Shown here in pieces: positions 1-6,041 of a stretch of DNA of 6,055 nucleotides; the first letter of the stretch is position 1, and every line of letters begins with the position of its first letter. A model generated the notes under the pieces. It ran no database searches. It had not been told where the DNA came from and was given only the letters and a program-made list of their open reading frames with translations. The DNA lies in NCBI GenBank assembly GCA_037147235.1, contig JBAWVO010000361.1, forward strand, positions 1 through 6,055, written 5' to 3'. Both the position numbers and the translations under genes were made by a program. Source of the stretch: JANXQG01 sp037147235. GTDB lineage: Bacteria > Planctomycetota > Planctomycetia > Pirellulales > Thermoguttaceae.

Positions 1-190
1 AAAGCAATTTTCCGATCGGATGCCCGTCGGCGAACACGCCCATGAGATACGTGTTACATCCAGGTTCGATGCGAACGGTCGTATCGGCACCGAGCAAGCC
101 GCCGTAACCGCCGTCGGGATGCAGCATGACGCTACTGCTCGTCGGCTCTGTGATCTGGCATTGCTCGTCGGTTTTGCCGAGGAGCAGCAA
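1..190 (-). CDS. Hypothetical protein, 3' end beyond the window; start uncertain
   Basis: I do not recognise this protein. The frame is open from a TTG at 190 to the window edge and reads LLLLGKTDEQC, then MLHPDGGYGGLLGADTTV, then a segment ending FADGHPIGKLL. It looks like a beta-rich soluble protein. From 190 to the edge, G/C is about 71% at third, 60% at first and 49% at second codon positions, the pattern expected if the minus strand is coding. The opposite-strand frame on the same codon boundaries is also open, but its His/Arg/Gln-rich product resembles the antisense shadows of the neighbouring propeller gene. The start is not settled: TTG at 190 follows a TAG at 194-196 with only a GC-rich, non-canonical leader, and ATG at 127 is the other candidate. 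It lies 64 bases downstream of the propeller gene in the same direction, so co-transcription is plausible. It could also be a decayed fragment, because the same frame looks coding upstream of the TAG. Confidence 0.35.
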   Translation of the reverse strand, partial: MLLLGKTDEQCQITEPTSSSVMLHPDGGYGGLLGADTTVRIEPGCNTYLMGVFADGHPIGKLL

Positions 191-254
191 ACGCTATCCG
201 CCGCCCACTTCGAGGCCGTCTGCCGTGAACTCGTGGCCGTGGTGCCGGAGTAAC

Positions 255-3200
255 CTACGGCTTCTTCACCTCCAGCAAGCTCCCCTCGTGGCCGCCGATA
301 ATCACTCGCGAGCCGACGACCAGCGGACCGGTGCCCAAGGGACAGCCGGCATCGATCTTGCCAATCTCTTTGCCGTCGGCCGCCGAGATCCGCCAGACCA
401 TGCCGCTGCGAGCGGATAAAAAGATCTCGTCACCGGAAAGATACGGCGAGCCGGCCAGTGGGCCATAGCCCAAGACCGACTCCCAGACCACCTGCTGCCG
501 TTCGTCAATCGCGAACAAGCGGCCCTGCTCGGTCGGCAAAGATCCCTTTTCAGTGGCCACGAGTACTAACTTGCCCACGCGCTGTGGCCCCCAGACGCAA
601 CGCGCTCCTAGAACCTGCGACTTGCCCGGAGTGAGATTCGGCAATTCAAAACTCAGCAGCTTGTTGGTCGAATCGACGACATAAACGCTATTGCCCAAGA
701 CGACGATCGGCGAGACTAGGCCGTTTTTCGTCGTTGCCGACGCGACTTCGCTCAGGGCCTTCTTCGGGACATCCGTGCTGTCCTTCTTGGTATCCGTGCC
801 GATATTGATCACCATCAACCGACTATCGCCGTCACATAACACGGCCAGCTTATCATCCACGGCTATCGGAGTCCGCCAATTCCAACTGCTGACGTCCTTG
901 ACCGCGGGCTGCAAGGGTTCGACCATCTCGCCGCGCGCTTCCAGATCCAACAAGAAAACCTGGCCGTTGACGCACGGCGTCAGTAGCCCGCCGGCAAAGG
1001 CTCCTGGCCCCACGGACATTTTACTTGGACTAAGAAAATAGCGAAGTTGCTTATCTTGCTCTTTCGGATCGTAGATCACGATTTGCGTCGTGTCGCCACT
1101 GGTCATGGCGAACATTTCACCCGGCAGCGGCAACAGCGCGGAGAGCGGCTTCGTCAATCCGCTTGCAGCGACCTCGAGGACGGGTTCCCAGGGCTTTTCC
1201 AGCGGCTTCAGGCCATCCAGCGGCGCGCGGAATATGCCACCGCTTTTCGTCACCACCGTGAGCTTGCCGGCACTAAGCGTCGGCTCGGTCACCAACGGCG
1301 CGGCGAGCCAGGTCTGCCACACGGACTCCTTCTTCTCAAGGCCGAAGGCTGAAACCGTCACGCCGGGCCTGCCGGACTTCTGGAGTACCTGGAACATCAC
1401 GCCGCCGTCGATCAACGGGGCTCGAACGAATGTCATGCCCAGGTCGCTGGTCGCCTGCGAAACAATTCGGTGCTCCTCCGCATGGACGGCATAGCGTGTC
1501 AAATGCCTGTCGGCCATCCAAAAGGTTCGGCCGGCGGAAAGTACGTAATGGGTCGCCTTTTCCTCCAGCGACACCGGTTTGGAAGCGACAACTTGGAAAG
1601 GCGGCTTATTGCCGTCCCCATTTCGATCGAGGGCGAACAAGCTCCCCTGGGCCGTGACAACCGCGGCACCACGCCCAACGGCCACCGGCGCGGTATCGAT
1701 AGAGCCTGCCACTCGGATCGTCTGCATGGGCATCAGCGGTTCGCCTTCCTTGCTTTTGGAAATCGAGAACACGCGGATCTTGGCGTCGCCGGGCGCATCG
1801 TTGATCGGCAGCAGCAGGAAGTCGCCCATGATCGCCGGCGGCGCGGCGATTTTTCCGGTCTCGTGTCCCACATGAAAGACCTGTCGGCATTGGCCCCCAT
1901 CCAGTTGGCCCTTATCGAGTTGGTCCCCGTCCAATTGACCCATGCCCAGCACGATGAGGTTTGAATGTTCGGTCGTGAGAAAAATCAGGCCGTGGGCGGC
2001 GTCGACCACCGGCGGTAGCCGAACGGCTTGCGGCAACTGAAAATAACGAGGCGATTCACCCGTCACTGGGTCGATCAGAAGCAGACGCTGGTCTTGCGTC
2101 AGCAGCAACAACCACTTGCCCGCCTGCACCGGCTCGGCAACGATCGGCTGTCCGAGGACCAGTCGCCAGAGTAGCTCACCCGTCGTCCCTTGAACACGGA
2201 GCAGTTCCTGATGCACGGGATCGCACAGCACGACATCGCTTGCGGCTGCGCCGGTGACCGAAACTGGAACCGGCAGCGCAGTGACGGCGGGGAGCTTTGG
2301 ATCCAAGGCCACGAAGCGCCGCCACAAGGTCTTGCCCGTGGCGGCATCAAGCCCGTAGGCGGTTCCTTGTTCGACCACAAAGAATAGTTTTCCTCGGCCT
2401 TCGGCCAGTTCGCCTTTCACGGGTTGAACGGCCAGCGGCATTGCCACCAGCACGCCCGAAGGCCGCTCTTGGCGTACTGCGGCCAGCAACTTCCGTACGA
2501 GCTTGACTCCCTTTTGTTGAACGGACGAGACCTGCTTCATGGCCTCGATTAGTCGGGCATCGTCGGTCCGTTCGGGATTCGATTTGACGAAATCACGATA
2601 GGCGGTGTACGCCGCCTGGACGTCGATTGCTTTGACGGCATCACGGATTACTTCCACGGTCTGATCGAGTTCCTGCCGGCCTGCCACTTCCTGCCTGCCA
2701 TGCTGGAGAATGCCTTTCATTTCATCGAGCATTTTGGTAGGCCGGTTGATTTCGGGGATATTCGTTTCCAGCATTTCGACGACCGATTGCAATCGATTGA
2801 CCGAATCCTTGTCGGGATGGGCCTGCACCCGTTGGGCTAGGCCTTCGCCGATCTTCGCCAATGCAATGCCGTACTTTTGAATGACGTCGGAATCGATCCG
2901 ATCCTTGTCCTTGGGCAGGATATTCACCTGCGTCTTGGCAACTTCAAAGGCCGGTGTCCAATCGCCCGCGGCAGTCGCGTTCTTCTCGGCCAGCCGAAGC
3001 TCCGCAAGGCTTCTCAGCAAGCGGATATCGTTGGCACCGGGATAGTACTTCAGAAATTTATCGTAGACGCCGATGGCTTGGCGGTAGTCTTCTGCCATCA
3101 CCGCCCCCTCGGCTTCTTGCCGAAGTTCCGCCGTGCCCGGCGGCGAGAATGCCCAAAAGGAGGTCAGCAAGGCAAGCAAGGCAACCACGGCCACACCCCA

Positions 3201-4043
3201 ACTCATCAATACCAGTTTGACCTGCCTCGGGTCCGCGGCCTTGATCCGAACGATGTTCGACTTATTCTTATTGCGCCGAAAGAGGTTTTTTAGGAAGCGG
3301 CGGAGCTTGAACTTCTTCGGAACGGCCGGATTGAGTTGCATTTCGGCCGTCGGGTCGTCAAATCCCGTGGATTGCAGGGCCTCGCTTTCGATCAGGGCAT
3401 CCAACGGCCCTTTCATCGTATCTTCCAAGGATTCCAGTTCCCCGCCAATTTTGGCAGTCACGGAGTTTTTCTTACTCGAACTCCCGGCCTTGGCGGCGGC
3501 CGCGGGGCTTTTCTTCCCCCGGGCCTCGGCTGACGAGCTTGTCGGAGGACTTACCGCACGGGAGTCCTGATGTGCGGAACTGGCCTTGGCAGGCTTCGTC
3601 TTCGCCGCTTTGCTTGCCACTTCATCCGGCAGTGGGGCGAGATCCAGGTCATCCTCGGGGGCTGCCGCCGGACGTTGCGGTTCGGGAACCTTCGGCTGGA
3701 CCGCGCGTACGTCAGGCTTTCCAGCCTGATCGGTTCGTAGGTCAGGCTTTCCAGCCTGATCTGCCGAATTTTTCGGTTCGGGAGATTTCGGCTGGAAAAC
3801 TCTTGGTATGGGCGGCTTTGGCCCAGGAACATCCGCTTTTTCGGCTACTGCGGCCAGGAGCCGCTCGGCCTGGGAAGCGGTGATGTGTTGGCCTTGGACG
3901 AGCCACAGGGAGAGGTGGACGGCATCGCGTGGAGGCGATGCCCCTTCTATTTCACGTCGGGCGGCCTGCAAAACTGCGGCGGAAACAAGGTCTTTTTCTT
4001 CCAATAGCTGCAGAAACTGATCGGCGGAAGACATGACAAGCAT
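255..4043 (-). CDS. Large membrane-anchored PQQ-like beta-propeller protein
   Basis: This 1262-residue protein probably spans the inner membrane once, with its propeller outside the cytoplasm; its function is unknown. Residues 5-66 (DQFLQLLEEKDLV ... LWLVQGQHITASQAERLL) resemble the short helical module found at the N-terminus of many planctomycete Ser/Thr kinases, but no kinase domain follows. Residues 70-240 are a Pro/Ala/Lys/Ser linker. Residues 242-268 are strongly basic and precede one hydrophobic helix at about 275-300, which predicts an N-in topology. Residues 303-525 are helical, possibly TPR-like near 306-335 (EGAVMAEDYRQAIGVYDKFLKYYPG). Residues 528-1262 carry repeated PQQ-blade signatures such as GLDAATGKTLWRR, RVQGTTGELLWRL, FAIDERQQVVWESVLG and RISAADGKEIGKIDAG. 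No cleavable signal peptide is visible. PQQ-like propellers need not bind PQQ: BamB uses the fold as a scaffold. The start could be ATG 4043 or ATG 4034 (MSSADQF); neither has a good Shine-Dalgarno. Two in-frame repeat tracts interrupt it, at 3706-3765 and 1890-1940. The call as a propeller protein is firm; the role is not. Confidence 0.9.
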   Translation of the reverse strand: MLVMSSADQFLQLLEEKDLVSAAVLQAARREIEGASPPRDAVHLSLWLVQGQHITASQAERLLAAVAEKADVPGPKPPIPRVFQPKSPEPKNSADQAGKPDLRTDQAGKPDVRAVQPKVPEPQRPAAAPEDDLDLAPLPDEVASKAAKTKPAKASSAHQDSRAVSPPTSSSAEARGKKSPAAAAKAGSSSKKNSVTAKIGGELESLEDTMKGPLDALIESEALQSTGFDDPTAEMQLNPAVPKKFKLRRFLKNLFRRNKNKSNIVRIKAADPRQVKLVLMSWGVAVVALLALLTSFWAFSPPGTAELRQEAEGAVMAEDYRQAIGVYDKFLKYYPGANDIRLLRSLAELRLAEKNATAAGDWTPAFEVAKTQVNILPKDKDRIDSDVIQKYGIALAKIGEGLAQRVQAHPDKDSVNRLQSVVEMLETNIPEINRPTKMLDEMKGILQHGRQEVAGRQELDQTVEVIRDAVKAIDVQAAYTAYRDFVKSNPERTDDARLIEAMKQVSSVQQKGVKLVRKLLAAVRQERPSGVLVAMPLAVQPVKGELAEGRGKLFFVVEQGTAYGLDAATGKTLWRRFVALDPKLPAVTALPVPVSVTGAAASDVVLCDPVHQELLRVQGTTGELLWRLVLGQPIVAEPVQAGKWLLLLTQDQRLLLIDPVTGESPRYFQLPQAVRLPPVVDAAHGLIFLTTEHSNLIVLGMGQLDGDQLDKGQLDGGQCRQVFHVGHETGKIAAPPAIMGDFLLLPINDAPGDAKIRVFSISKSKEGEPLMPMQTIRVAGSIDTAPVAVGRGAAVVTAQGSLFALDRNGDGNKPPFQVVASKPVSLEEKATHYVLSAGRTFWMADRHLTRYAVHAEEHRIVSQATSDLGMTFVRAPLIDGGVMFQVLQKSGRPGVTVSAFGLEKKESVWQTWLAAPLVTEPTLSAGKLTVVTKSGGIFRAPLDGLKPLEKPWEPVLEVAASGLTKPLSALLPLPGEMFAMTSGDTTQIVIYDPKEQDKQLRYFLSPSKMSVGPGAFAGGLLTPCVNGQVFLLDLEARGEMVEPLQPAVKDVSSWNWRTPIAVDDKLAVLCDGDSRLMVINIGTDTKKDSTDVPKKALSEVASATTKNGLVSPIVVLGNSVYVVDSTNKLLSFELPNLTPGKSQVLGARCVWGPQRVGKLVLVATEKGSLPTEQGRLFAIDERQQVVWESVLGYGPLAGSPYLSGDEIFLSARSGMVWRISAADGKEIGKIDAGCPLGTGPLVVGSRVIIGGHEGSLLEVKKP
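1890..1940 (-). repeat. 15-bp in-frame tandem repeat (xQLDx pentapeptides) in the propeller gene
   Basis: Three 15-bp units plus a partial fourth encode GQLDG, DQLDK, GQLDG and GQ (residues 702-718). On the minus strand the units are GGTCAATTGGACGGG, GACCAACTCGATAAG and GGCCAACTGGATGGG, followed by GGCCAA. The first and third units encode the same peptide and differ only at synonymous positions, so the duplication is not recent. It sits between a predicted strand (LIVLG) and the next (QVFHVGH), probably in a surface loop where length can vary without breaking the fold. Confidence 0.85.
3144..3221 (-). other. Predicted single transmembrane helix of the propeller protein
   Basis: Residues 275-300 (core SWGVAVVALLALLTSFWAF) are an uninterrupted hydrophobic stretch long enough to cross a membrane. 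They follow a dense Lys/Arg region at 242-268 (KKFKLRRFLKNLFRRNKNK). By the positive-inside rule the first ~270 residues are cytoplasmic and the ~960-residue remainder is in the periplasm or its planctomycete equivalent. No other segment of comparable hydrophobicity is apparent. Confidence 0.85.
3706..3765. repeat. Tandem pair of REP-like palindromes inside the linker coding sequence
   Basis: Two copies of TCAGGCTTTCCAGCCTGA lie at 3712-3729 and 3742-3759, a 30-bp period. Each is a perfect 7-bp inverted repeat around a TTCC loop. On the minus strand they are read in frame as QAGKPDLRTD and QAGKPDVRAV, exactly ten residues per unit. The palindrome resembles a dispersed repeat I recall as frequent in planctomycete genomes (QAGKPD on one strand, QAFQPD on the other); this needs a genome search. 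An imperfect 24-bp direct repeat encoding QPKSPEPK (3771-3794) and QPKVPEPQ (3675-3698), with 4 mismatches, flanks the pair. Confidence 0.9.
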
Positions 4044-4094
4044 TCGACTTCGGAAAAATATATTGAGACAAAACCCCGTTGGGGGGAATCACCG

Positions 4095-4123
4095 ATCATA
4101 GTGCCCTGCCGAGGGTTCGTCAA
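4095..4123 (-). promoter_or_regulatory. Sigma70-type promoter for the propeller gene
   Basis: On the minus strand TTGACG (4118-4123) is followed after 17 bases by TATGAT (4095-4100), each one mismatch from consensus. Transcription would start near 4088 and give a leader of about 45 bases before the ATG at 4043. It lies back to back with the tRNA promoter, with the two -35 boxes about 36 bp apart. It is a consensus match by eye only. Confidence 0.6.
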
Positions 4124-4170
4124 GGAAAGGGATAAAGGAAAGGGAATTGACAAAGGGAATTGACAAAGGG
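4122..4170 (+). repeat. Purine-rich short tandem repeats between divergent promoters
   Basis: AAGGAAAGGGA occurs at 4122-4132 and again at 4135-4145. It runs into two exact copies of the 13-bp unit AAAGGGAATTGAC (4139-4151 and 4152-4164), followed by AAAGGG (4165-4170). The 13-bp duplication also duplicates a TTGACA hexamer (4147-4152 and 4160-4165). The second copy is the -35 box of the tRNA promoter; the first is 13 bp too far upstream to pair with the same -10. Confidence 0.85.
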
Positions 4171-4189
4171 TGGTCGATCTCGATAGAAT
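4160..4189 (+). promoter_or_regulatory. Promoter of the tRNA-Phe gene
   Basis: A perfect TTGACA (4160-4165) is followed after 18 bases by TAGAAT (4184-4189), one mismatch from TATAAT. The predicted start is near 4196, leaving a roughly 23-base 5' leader before the mature tRNA at 4219. A near-consensus promoter suits a strongly expressed stable RNA. Confidence 0.65.
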
Positions 4190-4218
4190 AGTATTTTGTC
4201 TCGGTGACCGGGGCGAAT

Positions 4219-4291
4219 GGACAGGTAGCTCAGTTGGTAGAGCACAGGACTGAAAATCCTGGTGTCGGCGGTTCAATCCCGCCCCTGTCCA
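4219..4291 (+). tRNA. tRNA-Phe (anticodon GAA)
   Basis: The 73 bases fold as a full cloverleaf. The acceptor stem is GGACAGG pairing with CCTGTCC, with discriminator A at 4291. The D-arm is GCTC-AGTTGGTA-GAGC. The anticodon stem CAGGA/TCCTG carries loop CTGAAAA, with anticodon GAA at 4252-4254. The variable loop is GTGTC and the T-arm is GGCGG-TTCAATC-CCGCC. All four stems pair perfectly. CCA is not encoded (ACTG follows), so it must be added after transcription. The gene stands alone, has its own promoter upstream, and is the only feature transcribed rightward. No obvious U-rich terminator follows. Confidence 0.97.
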
Positions 4292-4296
4292 CTGTG

Positions 4297-4510
4297 CTAA
4301 AAACCATGCCGCAAATCCACCTGTGGCATCGCATTGGCAGTGCCCTTCACCCCGCTGAAGCTGATCTCGGTTTCCGATACGATCACCGCGCCTTGCGGTG
4401 GTTCGATGAAGGCAATCACTTTCATCTGGCCGCCGCACTTAGGACATCCTAGCGGATCAATCTCATAAACCCGCTTGATGAGCATGGCCCAGGTCTGGCT
4501 CGCGCGGCGG
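4297..4510 (-). pseudogene. Decayed 3' fragment of an IS91-like transposase
   Basis: The minus-strand frame encodes TWAMLIKRVYEIDPLGCPKC (from 4492), then GGQMKVIAFIEPPQGAVI down to 4381. This matches what I recall of the C-terminal end of IS91-type (Y2) transposases, where a conserved W(A)xLIxxVYExDP segment leads into a CPxCGG zinc knuckle and an I(A/S)FIExP motif. The catalytic region and the rest of the protein, normally several hundred residues, are missing. After GAVI the expected continuation (EKILRH or similar) is absent and the frame reads an unfamiliar tail to a TAG at 4297-4299. Upstream the frame runs into a dispersed hairpin repeat (4534-4575), so the start further upstream is not meaningful. 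The remnant ends 5 bases from the 3' end of the tRNA. The family call is from motif memory. Confidence 0.6.
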
Positions 4511-4533
4511 GGGGCCGAGGAGTAGTCGTTAAT

Positions 4534-4575
4534 GCCCTCACCCCTGCCCCTCTCCCGAGTACGGGAGAGGGGAGA
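4534..4575. repeat. Dispersed hairpin repeat, perfect 11-bp stem
   Basis: CCCCTCTCCCG (4547-4557), loop AGTA (4558-4561) and CGGGAGAGGGG (4562-4572) form a perfect inverted repeat. The GCCCTCACCCCTG just before it belongs to the same element type, which I recall as widespread in planctomycetes and other bacteria (LSRxRERGRGEG peptide in translation). It separates the transposase relic from hemL. It could weaken readthrough from hemL, but no U-tract follows on either strand, so it is not called a terminator. Confidence 0.75.
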
Positions 4576-4671
4576 TTGGCAGCAACCGCCTTCCGGCGCA
4601 TGCCGCTGAATCCGCTGTGCGGCCAAGTGCAGCAGGAAGAAAAGTGGGGAAAGAGGTAGGGTGGTCACTCT

Positions 4672-5955
4672 CTACAAACTCGCAAAAGTCTCGGAGGCGG
4701 CCGCAATCGTGGATTCAATCTGCTCGTCGCTGTGTGCCGTCGAGACAAACAACGCCTCGAACTGACTGCAAGGGAGGTAAACACCGCGATCAAGCATGCC
4801 CCAGAAAAACTTGGCGTACCGCGGTGTGTCGCTACGGGCCGCCGTAACCCAATCGGTCACAGGTTCCAGATTGAAGAACAGCGTCATCATCGAGCCGACT
4901 CGGGCCAGCGTGTGAGGAATTTCGGCCGCCTGAGCCGACTCGATAAGACCCTCCGCCAGCCGACTTGAAGAACGCTCTAGTTGAGAATAGGCATCGCTAT
5001 CGCGGAGCACTTTCAAGGTGGCGATGCCCGCGGCGGTGGCCAGTGGGTTGCCGCTGAGCGTGCCCGCTTGAAAGACTTTTCCAGCGGGGAGGATATGATC
5101 CATAATCTTCGCCGTCCCCCCGTAGGCTCCCACAGGCAGCCCGCCGCCAATAACCTTCCCTAGAGTTGTCAAGTCGGGTTTCATTCCCCAAAGCGACTGG
5201 GCACCGCGATAGGCCACTCGGAACCCCGTCATGACTTCATCGCAGATCAACAAGGCCCCATAACGGGCGGTCAGATCGCGCAACGCAAAGCGAAATGCTT
5301 CCGACGGGACGACGCAGCCCATGTTCCCCACCACAGGCTCGAAGATCACCCCAGCAACGCAGTCTCCCACGCGGGCAAAGGCGTCCTCCAAGGCCATCGG
5401 ATCATTGTAGGGAAGAACCAGCGTGTCGCGTGCCGTGCCTTCCGTCACCCCGGGCGAGTTGGGCACACCCAAGGTCGCGGCTGAACTGCCGGCAGCTACC
5501 AGCAGGCTATCGACGTGGCCGTGGTAGTTTCCGGCAAACTTGATCACGATCGGGCGGCCCGTATAACCGCGAGCGAGGCGGATAGCACTCATGGTGGCCT
5601 CGGTACCCGAGTTGACCAACCGGACCTTTTCCACCGAAGGCACGGCCTCAATGATCAATTCGGCCAATTCGGTTTCCTGCAAGGTAGGTGCCCCGTAGCT
5701 CGTCCCGCGACGGATGGCTGCCTCCAGGGCGGCGACCACCGCCGGATGCCCATGGCCGAGGATCATCGGACCCCAGGAACCGATGTAGTCGAGGTAACGG
5801 TTGCCGTCGATGTCGATGAGCCAAGGACCTTCAGCCTGTTGGATGAAAATAGGCTCTCCGCCCACGCCGCCAAACGCTCGTGCGGGGCTATTGACCCCAC
5901 CCGGCATGACCCGCTGTGCTCGAGAAAAGGCTAACTTGCTTGCATTGCGTGACAT
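4672..5955 (-). CDS. hemL: Glutamate-1-semialdehyde 2,1-aminomutase
   Basis: This PLP enzyme converts glutamate-1-semialdehyde to 5-aminolevulinate, the last step of the C5 route into heme and other tetrapyrroles, in the cytosol. The 427-residue length is normal for the family. Diagnostic motifs, numbered from ATG 5955, are PGGVNSPARAF (18-28), GSWGPMILGHGHP (59-71), the cofactor phosphate loop NSGTEATMSAIRLARG (115-130), GNYHGHVDSLL (142-152), FEPVVGNMG (205-213), DEVMTGFR (239-246), the Schiff-base lysine in TTLGKVIGGGLPVGAYGG (K267), and QAGTLSGNPLA (296-306). The start at 5955 rather than an in-frame ATG at 6045 is favoured by AAGGAG seven bases upstream, by family start MSRNASKLAFSRA, and because the 30 extra codons run through a REP-like palindrome. 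No frameshift or missing active-site residue is seen. It has no visible operon partner here; its promoter probably lies in or beyond the repeat-bearing leader. Confidence 0.97.
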   Translation of the reverse strand: MSRNASKLAFSRAQRVMPGGVNSPARAFGGVGGEPIFIQQAEGPWLIDIDGNRYLDYIGSWGPMILGHGHPAVVAALEAAIRRGTSYGAPTLQETELAELIIEAVPSVEKVRLVNSGTEATMSAIRLARGYTGRPIVIKFAGNYHGHVDSLLVAAGSSAATLGVPNSPGVTEGTARDTLVLPYNDPMALEDAFARVGDCVAGVIFEPVVGNMGCVVPSEAFRFALRDLTARYGALLICDEVMTGFRVAYRGAQSLWGMKPDLTTLGKVIGGGLPVGAYGGTAKIMDHILPAGKVFQAGTLSGNPLATAAGIATLKVLRDSDAYSQLERSSSRLAEGLIESAQAAEIPHTLARVGSMMTLFFNLEPVTDWVTAARSDTPRYAKFFWGMLDRGVYLPCSQFEALFVSTAHSDEQIESTIAAASETFASL

Positions 5956-5962
5956 GATCGAA

Positions 5963-5968
5963 CTCCTT
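5963..5968 (-). promoter_or_regulatory. Ribosome binding site that fixes the hemL start
   Basis: AAGGAG on the minus strand ends seven bases before the ATG at 5955, near-ideal spacing. The alternative upstream ATG at 6045 has no equivalent that I can see within the 10 bases available, so this site decides the start. Confidence 0.85.
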
Positions 5969-6004
5969 TGCGGACGTGTGTGGCAAGATTCTCTGGCAGG
6001 CGGA

Positions 6005-6034
6005 TGCCACCGTGGCACGGGCATCTTGCCCGTG
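6005..6034. repeat. REP-like palindrome in the hemL leader
   Basis: CACGGGCATCTTGCCCGTG holds a perfect 8-bp inverted repeat (6016-6023 with 6027-6034, loop TCT). Directly to its left and overlapping by two bases is a second palindrome, TGCCACCGTGGCA (6005-6017). Translated on the minus strand it gives TGKMPVPRWHP, a peptide I recall as recurring in spurious ORFs of planctomycetes and relatives. It lies 50 bases upstream of the hemL start and may affect leader structure. Confidence 0.75.
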
Positions 6035-6041
6035 TCGAATT

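Noticed and set aside
2..253. Plus-strand open frame running from the left edge to a TAA at 251-253.
   Set aside because: It shares codon boundaries with the minus-strand frame, its third-position G/C bias is lower than that of the minus frame, and its His/Arg/Gln-rich product resembles the antisense of the propeller gene.
266..273. GGAGGTGA on the minus strand, a perfect Shine-Dalgarno match near the end of the propeller gene.
   Set aside because: No ATG, GTG or TTG lies at a usable distance downstream; the bases simply encode LEVKK.
1470..1964. Long plus-strand frames (164 aa here, others at 1090-1494, 2877-3293 and 3133-3570) opposite the propeller gene.
   Set aside because: They lie wholly within a well-supported gene and have the composition typical of antisense frames in GC-rich DNA; no recognisable motifs.
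4073..4087. CCCC-AAC-GGGG followed by TTTT on the minus strand in the propeller gene leader, like a small terminator.
   Set aside because: The stem is only four base pairs and the T run is four bases; too weak to call a terminator or attenuator.
4219..4310. Possible integrase attachment site at the 3' end of tRNA-Phe.
   Set aside because: No second copy of the tRNA 3' end is present in the window and no integrase gene is visible; the transposase relic is of a type that does not use tRNA sites.
3947..4438. 163-aa minus-strand frame overlapping the tRNA, promoters and propeller start.
   Set aside because: It crosses the antisense of a tRNA and the regulatory region and overlaps the propeller gene's 5' end in another frame.
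4204..4452. Plus-strand 82-aa frame with the peptide QVAQLVEHRTENPGVGGSIP.
   Set aside because: This is the translation of the tRNA gene itself, a familiar artefact, followed by the antisense of the transposase relic.
4297..4668. A complete 123-aa minus-strand gene starting four bases after the hemL stop codon.
   Set aside because: Its first half runs through a dispersed hairpin repeat and has no recognisable domain; only the zinc-knuckle portion resembles a known protein, so a relic is the better reading.
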